DNA from: UBA5734 sp964528645
GTDB taxonomy: Bacteria > Bacillota > Clostridia > Saccharofermentanales > UBA5734
Reading direction: 5' to 3'
Length of the DNA stretch: 64,000 bases
NCBI GenBank assembly: GCA_964528645.1
Contig: CAZGSR010000005.1
Span: forward strand, 1-64,000
In this document: one piece after another, positions 44,059 through 51,277 of the stretch
Layout: every line of letters begins with the position of its first letter
Position numbering within the stretch: the first letter of the stretch is position 1
Notes under the pieces: generated by a model
What the model was told of the DNA's origin: nothing
Databases searched by the model: none
What the model saw: only the letters and a program-made list of their open reading frames with translations
Made by a program: the position numbers and the translations under genes

Positions 44059-45345
44059 ATGCTCGATATCAACCTCATCCGCGAAAATCCCGCACTCGTT
44101 GCGGAAAAACTGGCCCGCAAAGGCTACACAGCCGATTTCACCGACTTTCTGGCCCGCGATGAAAAGCGCCGCCAGCTGATCTTTGCTACCGAATCCCTGA
44201 AGGCTGAGAAGAACAAAACCTCGGCCGAGATTCCGAAGCTCAAGAAAGAAGGCAAAGACATCCAGCCGATTTTCGACCGGATGAAGCAGATCTCCGAGCA
44301 GATCAGCACTCAGGATGCAGAGCTGTCAGCCCTTGAGGCACAGCAGCAGGCTTTCCTCGAAGCCTTGCCGAACTTGCCGGCCGATGACGTTGTTGCTGGT
44401 GGTAAGGAAAACAATGCCGTGGTGACTGTATTTGGCGAAAAGCCCCAGTTTGACTTCACACCGAAGCACCACGTTGACCTGGTTGAAGGACTCGGCATGA
44501 TCGACTATGCCCGCGGGGCCAAACTCGGCGGCAGCGGCTTCTGGGTCTACCGCAAAGATGGCGCCCTGCTGGAATGGGCCCTGCTCAACTACTTCATGGC
44601 TGAGCACCTCAGGGATGGCTATGAAATGATGCTGCCGCCACACATTCTGACCTACCAGTGTGGCTACACCGCTGGCCAGTTCCCCAAATTCAAAGACGAT
44701 GTTTTCCAGCTGCGCAAGGACGAGGGCGAAGGCTTCACACATTTCATCCTGCCCACGGCTGAAACCGCCCTGGTCAACCTCCACCGAGACGAGATCCTCG
44801 ACGAAGATGCCCTGCCCTTCAAATATTTTGCCTACACCCCCTGCTATCGCAAAGAAGCTGGCAGCTACCGTGCCGAGGAACGTGGCATGATCCGCGGCCA
44901 CCAGTTCAACAAGATCGAGATGTTCCAGTACGCTCTGCCGGAGCAGTCAGATGATGCCCTGGAAGAGCTCGTCGACAAGGCTGCCGCACTGGTCCGCGGC
45001 CTCGGGCTGCATCACCGGGTCAGCAAGCTCGCCGCCGGCGACTGCAGCGCCTCGATGGTCAAGACCTACGACATCGAGGTCTGGATCCCCAGCATGAATG
45101 ACTACAAGGAAGTCAGCTCGGCCAGTAATGCCGGTGACTACCAGGCCCGCCGCGGCAATATGAAGTTCCGCCGCAAATCGACCGGCAAGCTGGAGTTTGT
45201 CCACACCCTCAATGCATCCGGCCTGGCAACCTCGCGCATCATGCCTGCGATTGTCGAGCATTACCAGCAAGCCGATGGCAGCATCGTCATCCCGGAGGTT
45301 CTCAGACCCTGGATGGGTGGCAGGACTGTGATCGAACGGATCTAA
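44059..45345 (+). CDS. serS: Seryl-tRNA synthetase
   Basis: This class II synthetase (428 aa) charges tRNA-Ser and starts selenocysteine-tRNA formation where present. The long antiparallel coiled-coil arm (about 25-105) that grips the tRNA variable arm precedes the catalytic core with motif 2 (TPCYRKEAGSYRAEERGMIRGHQFNKIEMF split by the loop) and motif 3 near the end (GLATSRIMPAIVEH). ATG 44059 follows TTTGGAGG; the in-frame TTG at 44047 is inside that site. No T-box leader is seen in the 55-base upstream gap. A tRNA-Ser gene is found 6 kb downstream. Confidence 0.97.
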   Translation: MLDINLIRENPALVAEKLARKGYTADFTDFLARDEKRRQLIFATESLKAEKNKTSAEIPKLKKEGKDIQPIFDRMKQISEQISTQDAELSALEAQQQAFLEALPNLPADDVVAGGKENNAVVTVFGEKPQFDFTPKHHVDLVEGLGMIDYARGAKLGGSGFWVYRKDGALLEWALLNYFMAEHLRDGYEMMLPPHILTYQCGYTAGQFPKFKDDVFQLRKDEGEGFTHFILPTAETALVNLHRDEILDEDALPFKYFAYTPCYRKEAGSYRAEERGMIRGHQFNKIEMFQYALPEQSDDALEELVDKAAALVRGLGLHHRVSKLAAGDCSASMVKTYDIEVWIPSMNDYKEVSSASNAGDYQARRGNMKFRRKSTGKLEFVHTLNASGLATSRIMPAIVEHYQQADGSIVIPEVLRPWMGGRTVIERI

Positions 45346-45463
45346 GTCCGGTCATTTTCATATCAAACCGGTTAACTTCATGTTAAAATAAGGATGGTTC
45401 ATTCTTCATACGTGATCTTGACCTGAACCGGCGATCCAGATGTCTCAAAGGGAGGGTACTCGC

Positions 45464-45877
45464 ATGCTCGTTCGCAATTGCTCCGGTGGACTTGTTTTCC
45501 ACGACGACAAAATCCTGCTTTTGAAAAACGACAAGCATGAATGGGTCTTCCCCAAAGGAGTCCTGCGGGAAGGCGACGAACCCTCAGAACTGGCTGTCCG
45601 TCGTGTCATGATCGAGGCAGGCATCCGGGCCAAGATCATCGCCCCAGCGGGCAAGACCGCCTATGAATTCTACTCCCTGTCACGCCAGCGTCCGGTTGCC
45701 AACAAGATCACCTGGTACATCATGACCTGTGAAGAAGAGTCGGTCGTTCCCAGTGTCTCGAATAATTTCAGTGCCGGAGGCTTTTTCACGGTTGAGGAAG
45801 CCATGGACATGGTCACCTACAGCCAGGACAAATCCCTCCTGATGATGTCCTTCCAGAAATACAAGGAGCTCGTCTGA
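45464..45877 (+). CDS. NUDIX-fold protein with degenerate catalytic box
   Basis: This 137-residue protein has a NUDIX fold (GGLVFHDDKILLLKNDKHEWVFPKGV). The box reads KGVLREGDEPSELAVRRVMIEAG: where functional enzymes have REXXEE there is RRVMIE, and the first box Glu is Asp. At least two metal-binding glutamates are lost, so hydrolysis is doubtful and a ligand-binding or regulatory role is possible. AAGGGAGG lies eight bases before ATG 45464; an ATG at 45440 is upstream of that site. YigZ follows four bases later. Confidence 0.8.
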   Translation: MLVRNCSGGLVFHDDKILLLKNDKHEWVFPKGVLREGDEPSELAVRRVMIEAGIRAKIIAPAGKTAYEFYSLSRQRPVANKITWYIMTCEEESVVPSVSNNFSAGGFFTVEEAMDMVTYSQDKSLLMMSFQKYKELV

Positions 45878-45881
45878 CGTT

Positions 45882-46526
45882 TTGGCTTTGCGCAATCAGT
45901 ACCGGACTGTCCGGCAAGCCGCCCGGATCGAATTCATCGACCGCAAGTCCCGCTTCATCGCCGATTGCCGTCCATTGGCCAACGAGTCCCAAGCACAGCA
46001 CTTCATCCGTGGCATCCGGGACGAGTTTCCGGATGCCACGCATCATGTTTACGCCTGGATCCTGGGCGGGGATAACCAGCTCCAGCGCTATTCCGATGAT
46101 GGAGAACCTCAGGGCACAGCCGGCCTGCCTGTGCTCGATGTTCTCAGAAAACCAGGCATCGAACAGGCTGGCATCGTGGTTACCCGCTACTTCGGGGGCA
46201 CACTCCTGGGCAGCGGTGGCCTGGTCCACGCCTATGGCACCTCAGCAGCCATGGCCCTGGAGGCTGCCGGTCCAATCACCCTCCAGCTGTGTGACCGGGT
46301 CCTCCTGACGATTGAATACAATCAGCTTGACCTGGTCCGTCACCGTCTGTCGCAGGCAGGATTTCTGTTGGAACCGGTCCAATTCGGCCTCGATGCTGAA
46401 TTAACCGTGGGTACGCCACCGGACCGGATGGACGAACTCATCCGCCTGGTCAATGACCTGACTTCGGCTGGCGCCCTGATTGAATCCCTCGAAAGCGCCT
46501 ACATTCCTGTCGACCAGACACCCTGA
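45882..46526 (+). CDS. YigZ/IMPACT family protein
   Basis: This 214-residue protein has the two-domain YigZ plan: an amino domain with IDRKSRFIADCRPL, DATHHVYAWILGG, YSDDGEPQGTAGLPVLDVL and TRYFGGTLLGSGGLVHAYG, and a carboxyl ferredoxin-like domain. These motifs are diagnostic. The family is related to eukaryotic IMPACT and to EF-G domain IV and its role is not settled. The start is TTG at 45882, with AAGGAG inside the end of the upstream gene, so spacing (13) is loose; a TTG two codons later is possible. Confidence 0.9.
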   Translation: MALRNQYRTVRQAARIEFIDRKSRFIADCRPLANESQAQHFIRGIRDEFPDATHHVYAWILGGDNQLQRYSDDGEPQGTAGLPVLDVLRKPGIEQAGIVVTRYFGGTLLGSGGLVHAYGTSAAMALEAAGPITLQLCDRVLLTIEYNQLDLVRHRLSQAGFLLEPVQFGLDAELTVGTPPDRMDELIRLVNDLTSAGALIESLESAYIPVDQTP

Positions 46527-46527
46527 C

Positions 46528-46557
46528 TTGCGAAAAACGGAGCCAAGCTCGTATAAT
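46528..46557 (+). promoter_or_regulatory. SigA-type promoter of yebC
   Basis: TTGCGA (46528-46533), 18 bases, and a perfect TATAAT (46552-46557) lie 70 bases before the yebC start. Confidence 0.75.
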
Positions 46558-46627
46558 AGGAGCGCCAAAACACTTGAGCTGGCAGACACACTGCTGGCCA
46601 GACAGATACCAGATGAGGAGAATTCAC

Positions 46628-47353
46628 ATGTCCGGCCATTCCAAATGGAACAACATCAAACGCAAAAAAGGTGAAGCGGATGCCCAGCGCGGTGCAATTT
46701 TCACCAAGCTTGGCCGTGAAATCCAAGTCGCAGTCAAGAATGGCGGAGCTGATCCGGAAGGCAACAGCAGGCTCAAAGATGTCATTGCCAAGGCGAAAGC
46801 CGCCAATATGCCCAATGACAACATCCAGCGCAGCATCAAGAAAGCCTCTGGCTCCAATGACAGCGATAATTTCGAAGAAATTGTCTATGAAGGCTATGGA
46901 CCCGGCGGTGTTGCCGTGATGGTCCGCACACTCTCCGACAATCGCAACCGCACAGCTGGTGATGTTCGCCATATCTTTGACAAATTTGGCGGCAACATGG
47001 GCACCAATGGCTGTGTCTCCTTCCTGTTCCAGGAAAAGGGTACGATCATCATCGACCGCGAGCTGTATGAAGACGAAGAAGCTGTGATGATGGATGCCCT
47101 CGATTCGGGTGCCGAGGATTTTGCCGCTGAGGAAGAGGTCTTTGAAATCACTACCTCGCCGGAGGAATTCCACGCCGTGCGTGACAATCTCGAGCAGAGA
47201 AAATATGAATTCGTCGATGTCTCCCTGGGCCCGGTTCCCGTCACTTGGACCGAGATCAGTGATCCTGAGTTGGCCGAGAAAATGGAGAAATTGATCGACA
47301 AGATGGAAGAACTCGATGATGTCCAGGAAGTTTTCCATAACTGGGACCGCTGA
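46628..47353 (+). CDS. YebC/PmpR family protein
   Basis: This 241-residue protein starts MSGHSKWNNIKRKKGEAD, diagnostic of YebC, and has IEVAVKNGG-like and NMPNDNIQRSIKKASG blocks, YEGYGPGGVAVMV, and the later EEVFEITTSPEEF. Members have been described as DNA-binding regulators and, more recently, as ribosome-associated factors that help translate proline stretches; this genome encodes such a Thr-Pro-rich wall protein. Length is normal. GAGGAG precedes ATG 46628; the frame is open 18 codons upstream without a site. Confidence 0.95.
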   Translation: MSGHSKWNNIKRKKGEADAQRGAIFTKLGREIQVAVKNGGADPEGNSRLKDVIAKAKAANMPNDNIQRSIKKASGSNDSDNFEEIVYEGYGPGGVAVMVRTLSDNRNRTAGDVRHIFDKFGGNMGTNGCVSFLFQEKGTIIIDRELYEDEEAVMMDALDSGAEDFAAEEEVFEITTSPEEFHAVRDNLEQRKYEFVDVSLGPVPVTWTEISDPELAEKMEKLIDKMEELDDVQEVFHNWDR

Positions 47354-47407
47354 ACATACTAATCAATTGCAGACCGACCCTACGTTCAAGCAAGGAGGTG
47401 AGGAGCC

Positions 47408-48469
47408 ATGGCGAAACGCACGGACAAATCCAAGTCCGGAGCTGAGGGCCAGCCCTCATCTCTATTAAATTCGGTCGCTTCCGTTGCCGGAGCTGCCACC
47501 AATCCCCTGAGTCGCCTGGCTGTGGCAGTCAATCGCACCGTCAGTACAGCCACGTCTGGCCAGGATTCACGTGAAGAAGATGAATCGCTGCAGGCGGCGC
47601 TTAAAACCATTGCTGTCGTTGCGTTTGTCGGTCCGCCCGGCACTGGTAAAAGCACCCGGGCTATCCGTGTTGCCCGGGAAAATAACATCGAATTCCTGAT
47701 TGACGACGGCCTTCTGATCCGGGGTAGCCGGATCGTAGCCGGGACTTCTGCCAAGCGCGCAGCCTCGAAAATCGACTCCGTCCGCCAGGCGATCTTTGCC
47801 GATGAAACCCGGGCCCAGACCATGCGCCGGACCCTGGCTGATCATCAGCCAGCAGCGCTGATGATTCTGGGCACCTCGGACGCCATGCTGGAGAAAATCT
47901 GCGTCAACCTCTGGCTTAATCCACCCGCCAGGCTGATCCGCATTGAGGATGTCAGCAGCGAGGAGGAAATGCGCCAGGCCCGCCAGACCCGCATGACGGA
48001 GGGCAAGCACACCATACCGGTCCCGAGCATGGAGATCAAGCACGAATTCTCCGGCACCTTCCTCAATCCAATTTCCCGCCTGCGCCGCCGCTTTGACCGT
48101 GACCGCGGAGTCCAGCCGGTGCAAAATGATGCCGAACGGACCGTCGTCCGACCTACTTTTTCCACTCTGGGCAGCTATTCCATCTCTGATGAAGCCCTGC
48201 GCAGCATGATCGAACTGATTCTACGTCGCATCCGCGGAGTTGCGCATGTCGTGGACTGCAAAATCACCAAAGAAATCTACGGCGTAGTCATATATCTGGA
48301 CCTCGCCTTGCTGTATGGATTCAATGCCCAGATCGTTTTGCGCGAAGCCCAGGAAAAGGTCAGTCATCTGGTCGAGGAATTTACATCCATCAACGTGATG
48401 GTTGTCAATGTCAAAGCGCGGCGCGTCGTCTACCAGACAGCCGGACAATCCGCAGGAGGTTCGCAGTGA
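47408..48469 (+). CDS. P-loop protein fused to an Asp23/Gls24-like domain
   Basis: This 353-residue protein has a Ser/Ala-rich amino end (1-60), a P-loop domain starting AVVAFVGPPGTGKST near residue 72 with later LIDDGLLIRGSRI and LMILGTSDAML, and a carboxyl domain (about 255-345; SISDEALRSMIELILRRIRGVAHV, VVIYLDLALLYG, VQEKV-like helix) that resembles Asp23/Gls24 alkaline-shock proteins. The fusion partner is therefore an ATPase-like module whose substrate is unknown. AAGGAGGTG precedes the ATG. The next gene starts within its stop codon. Confidence 0.8.
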   Translation: MAKRTDKSKSGAEGQPSSLLNSVASVAGAATNPLSRLAVAVNRTVSTATSGQDSREEDESLQAALKTIAVVAFVGPPGTGKSTRAIRVARENNIEFLIDDGLLIRGSRIVAGTSAKRAASKIDSVRQAIFADETRAQTMRRTLADHQPAALMILGTSDAMLEKICVNLWLNPPARLIRIEDVSSEEEMRQARQTRMTEGKHTIPVPSMEIKHEFSGTFLNPISRLRRRFDRDRGVQPVQNDAERTVVRPTFSTLGSYSISDEALRSMIELILRRIRGVAHVVDCKITKEIYGVVIYLDLALLYGFNAQIVLREAQEKVSHLVEEFTSINVMVVNVKARRVVYQTAGQSAGGSQ

Positions 48470-49215
48470 AAGAGAAGATCTATACCATCCCCGTTCACGA
48501 CGCTTACAACCAAGCGACAACCTGCCCTCTGTGCACCTTGGAGAAAACTCTGACCGACGAACTGGTCGCCTATTATCTCGGCCCGGCCCTGATGGAACCG
48601 GATGTCCGCGTTGTCACCAATGACCGTGGCTTCTGCCGCGATCACTGGCGTGGTCTCTATGACAGCGAAGCCAATCGTCTCGGCTTGGGCCTGCTGTTGC
48701 ACACACATGTTAGTGACGTCACCGATGATTTGCACAAATCCCTGGGGAAAGCCATTCCCGCCCCCCAGAAAGGCCTTTTTTCCGGCAAACAGAAGGACTA
48801 TAAGGAAAAGATTCTCGAGTTAGCCGAGGCCATCGAACAGCGCGTCCAGTCCTGCGCCATCTGCGACCGCCTCGACCAGACCATGGGCCATTACCTTGAT
48901 GTGATCTTCTACGAATATTTTCACGAGCCCGAATTCCGTCAGCAATTTGACGCCGGCCATGGCTATTGCCTGCCACACCTTGCGTTGCTCCTGCGCGGCG
49001 CTGCCCGTTTCCTGGGTCAGAACCAGGCTGCCGAATTCATCACCAACCTCACAACCCAGCAGCATCAGTCTCTGTCAGCACTGCGCGACGATGTGGAATG
49101 GTTCACCCTCAAATTCGACTACCGCAATGCCAAGGCTGACTGGAAAAACAGCAAGGATGCTCTGCCCAGGGCGATCCGCCAATTGAATGGCCGTACCGAC
49201 CTGAAAAATCAGTGA
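48466..49215 (+). CDS. DUF6062 family protein
   Basis: This 249-residue protein fits DUF6062: CPLCTLEKTLTDELV near the start, MEPDVRVVTNDRGFCRDHW, a second Cys pair (CAICDRL) near residue 125, and GYCLPHLALLL near residue 165. Three Cys/His sites arranged as C-x2-C ... C-x2-H and C-x2-C ... C-x3-H suggest duplicated metal-binding half-domains. Function is unknown. The start is GTG overlapping the upstream stop (GTGA), with CAGGAGG before it, so it is translated together with the P-loop/Asp23 protein. Confidence 0.85.
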   Translation: MKEKIYTIPVHDAYNQATTCPLCTLEKTLTDELVAYYLGPALMEPDVRVVTNDRGFCRDHWRGLYDSEANRLGLGLLLHTHVSDVTDDLHKSLGKAIPAPQKGLFSGKQKDYKEKILELAEAIEQRVQSCAICDRLDQTMGHYLDVIFYEYFHEPEFRQQFDAGHGYCLPHLALLLRGAARFLGQNQAAEFITNLTTQQHQSLSALRDDVEWFTLKFDYRNAKADWKNSKDALPRAIRQLNGRTDLKNQ

Positions 49216-49254
49216 CCTGGACTTAACCCGCAACCTTTCATAAATAGCATTGTC

Positions 49255-49743
49255 ATGGAAAGAAGGGATCGCTTGAAAAAGAAGAACCTGGAAGCAAAGT
49301 TTGGCCAGCCAGAAAATGGCCAAACCACCGTGACCCAGCCAACCGTCACAACTGGACCGATCAAATTACCCCAATCCTTGCAGATTTTCAGCGACAATCC
49401 TGCCGAACCCGTCACCATCGTCCTTGGGTCCGACCGCCTGGGTGAAGGAGATCCCGCCCTGGGCCTGGATTTGCTCAAGTTATTTCTCATGGCCCTCGAT
49501 GAACAGCCCAAACCACCCGAAGCGTTGATCTTGTATAATTCGGCCGTGCTTTTGACACAGCAGGATTCGCCCGCTTTCAAGATCCTCCAGGATCTGCAGA
49601 AGAAACGCACGGAAATCCTGGTCTGTTCGATGAGCCTGCAGCATTATTGCCCGAATGAGCCTCTGCATGTCGGCGAGATCCGCACCATGGCCATGCTGGT
49701 CGAACGCATGATGACCGCTCACCACATTCTCTGGCCCAAATAG
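49255..49743 (+). CDS. DsrE/YedF-like sulfur-relay domain protein
   Basis: This 162-residue protein has a charged, probably disordered start (1-55) and a DsrE-like domain (about 55-160) resembling the carboxyl half of YedF: VTIVLGSDRLGEGDPALGLDLLKLFLMAL, ALILYNSAVLLT and EILVCSMSLQHY. The usual CGTCL at the active site reads CSMSL, so only one Cys remains. The TusA-like amino domain of full YedF is absent. ATG 49255 has no site; a TTG at 49273 is preceded by AGAAGGGA and may be the true start. It ends a possible three-gene operon. Confidence 0.75.
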   Translation: MERRDRLKKKNLEAKFGQPENGQTTVTQPTVTTGPIKLPQSLQIFSDNPAEPVTIVLGSDRLGEGDPALGLDLLKLFLMALDEQPKPPEALILYNSAVLLTQQDSPAFKILQDLQKKRTEILVCSMSLQHYCPNEPLHVGEIRTMAMLVERMMTAHHILWPK

Positions 49744-49818
49744 GCAGATTCAACAAAAAGACTCCATTCATACAGGCGAATTATCAAGAGCATGAAGAAA
49801 ATTTTTTCTTGAATCTGC

Positions 49819-49824
49819 TATACT
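49819..49824 (+). promoter_or_regulatory. Extended -10 of ppa
   Basis: TGCTATACT places a TG extension before TATACT, 43 bases upstream of the ppa start. The -35 is poor. Confidence 0.5.
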
Positions 49825-49866
49825 GATCAAGAGCAAAGAGAGATAAACAAGAGGAGAAAACAAACC

Positions 49867-50403
49867 ATGAATATCTGGCATGATATTTCCGATTCCCGGA
49901 TCAAACCCGAGAAATTCATCGCCGTTATCGAGATTCCCAAGGGCGGCAAGCAGAAATACGAGATGGACAAAGCTACCGGCATGCTCAAGCTCGACCGCAT
50001 CCTGTACACCTCGACCCACTACCCTGCCAACTACGGCTTCATCCCGCGCACCCTGGCTGATGACGGAGATCCGCTCGACGTCCTCGTGCTCTGCACCGAG
50101 CAGCTCCAACCCATGTGCCTCGTCGAATGCTACCCGATTGGTGTCTTCTCCATGACAGATGACAACGAACTCGACGAAAAAATCATCGCCATCCCCTTCG
50201 AAGAACCCCAGATGAACCAATGGAAAGACATCACAGACCTGCCCAAACACGTCTTCTCCGAAATCCAGCACTTCTTCTCGGTCTACAAATCCCTTGAGCA
50301 CACGGACACCAGCCTCCAGGAAGTCGAAGACCGCGCCAAAGCCGTCGAAATCATCGACAAATGCCTCAAAACCTACAAAGTCCACTTTCGCATCCACGAC
50401 TAA
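49867..50403 (+). CDS. ppa: Inorganic pyrophosphatase, family I
   Basis: This 178-residue soluble pyrophosphatase hydrolyses PPi from biosynthesis. The signature DGDPLDVLVLC near residue 60 has the three metal-binding aspartates. EIPKGGKQKYEMDKATGMLKLDRILY near residue 22 and YPANYGFIPRTLADDG carry the conserved Lys, Glu, Arg and Tyr residues. KDITDLP and the YKSLE-like helix complete the fold. Length is normal for bacterial enzymes. AGAGGAG precedes the ATG. The gene converges with ydcF, with only three bases between stops. Confidence 0.97.
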   Translation: MNIWHDISDSRIKPEKFIAVIEIPKGGKQKYEMDKATGMLKLDRILYTSTHYPANYGFIPRTLADDGDPLDVLVLCTEQLQPMCLVECYPIGVFSMTDDNELDEKIIAIPFEEPQMNQWKDITDLPKHVFSEIQHFFSVYKSLEHTDTSLQEVEDRAKAVEIIDKCLKTYKVHFRIHD

Positions 50404-50406
50404 AAC

Positions 50407-51078
50407 TTATCCCAGTGTTGCCCGCCCGTCGCCTGTGATTGGAATCGTCTCACCCAGATACGTCGGCTTGGCCTTGAACAGGCAATCGAGGAATGCCTTG
50501 ACCCTGGCCAGGTATTCACGCAACCGGTAGTAGTCCGCTCCGGAGTACGCGCGTGGATCACTGGCCACACCATAGACATCCAAGCCCAGCTCCTGGCCAA
50601 TGTACAAGGCTCGCAGCAGATGAAATTCCTGCGTCACCACCACCGCCTTCTCTACCAGGAAAATGTCCCGTGCCCGGTACATCGTGTCATACGTGTCAAA
50701 GCCAGCATGATCGAGAAAAATCGCCTCGATGGGCACGCCCTGCTCCAGCAGGTAGTTGCGCATCACAATGACCTCGTTATAATCGAGCTGGCCATTGTCG
50801 CCTGAAACCAGGATCCGGTCGGTCTTGCCACTGTTATAATAGAGGAGCGCCCTATCGAGACGGTCCTGCAGCATCTGACTTGGTGTTCCATTGGCAAAAA
50901 CTTGTGCTCCAGGCACGATCACACAGTCCGCTGCGGGTGCATCCTCCAGTGTGACCAGTCGATCCTGGCCGACAGATGCAACCTGTGCATCGATCACCAG
51001 TACCACCACAACCAGGATTATGGCCAGAGCCAGGATGATCAATACTGCTCGAATCAGAAAATGAATCATTTTTTTCAT
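50407..51078 (-). CDS. YdcF/SanA-like DUF218 membrane protein
   Basis: This 223-residue protein has one amino-terminal membrane helix (about 8-30) and an external DUF218 domain with DCVIVPGAQVFANGTPS, DRLDRALLYYNSGKTDRILVSGD, EAIFLDHAGFDTYDTMYRA and VVTQEFHLLRALYI, as in SanA/ElyC/YdcF. These proteins affect envelope integrity; the reaction is not established. There is no ribosome binding site, and TGATATAAT lies so close that the transcript may start at or next to the ATG. An in-frame second ATG follows at codon 4. Confidence 0.9.
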   Translation of the reverse strand: MKKMIHFLIRAVLIILALAIILVVVVLVIDAQVASVGQDRLVTLEDAPAADCVIVPGAQVFANGTPSQMLQDRLDRALLYYNSGKTDRILVSGDNGQLDYNEVIVMRNYLLEQGVPIEAIFLDHAGFDTYDTMYRARDIFLVEKAVVVTQEFHLLRALYIGQELGLDVYGVASDPRAYSGADYYRLREYLARVKAFLDCLFKAKPTYLGETIPITGDGRATLG

Positions 51079-51084
51079 GGGACT

Positions 51085-51093
51085 ATTATATCA
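51085..51093 (-). promoter_or_regulatory. Extended -10 directly in front of ydcF
   Basis: On the minus strand TGATATAAT ends at 51085, six bases before the ATG at 51078, which predicts a leaderless or nearly leaderless mRNA. Confidence 0.5.
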
Positions 51094-51119
51094 GCTTCAG
51101 GAAGCCCATCGCGGCCCAT

Positions 51120-51148
51120 TTGACATTTATGATCATCGATGATAATAT
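51120..51148 (+). promoter_or_regulatory. Promoter of the tRNA-Ser gene
   Basis: A consensus TTGACA (51120-51125), 17 bases, and TAATAT (51143-51148) predict a start about 30 bases before the tRNA. Confidence 0.8.
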
Positions 51149-51186
51149 TTGCGATGCGTGTCACTAAACCGCACCGCTTGTAGCCT

Positions 51187-51277
51187 GGAGAGATGGCTGA
51201 GCTGGTCTAAGGCGCATGACTGGAAATCATGTGTTGGCTAACCCCAACCGAGAGTTCGAATCTCTCTCTCTCCGCCA
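51187..51277 (+). tRNA. tRNA-Ser (anticodon GGA)
   Basis: The 7-bp acceptor stem pairs GGAGAGA with TCTCTCC, the discriminator is G and CCA is encoded. The anticodon loop CTGGAAA gives GGA (reads UCC/UCU). The long variable arm (TGTTGGCTAACCCCAAC region) is class II, as expected for Ser. The T arm is GAGAG-TTCGAAT-CTCTC. Promoter and terminator flank it. The 3' half (51238-51277) is overlapped in antisense by the recombinase reading frame. Confidence 0.96.
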
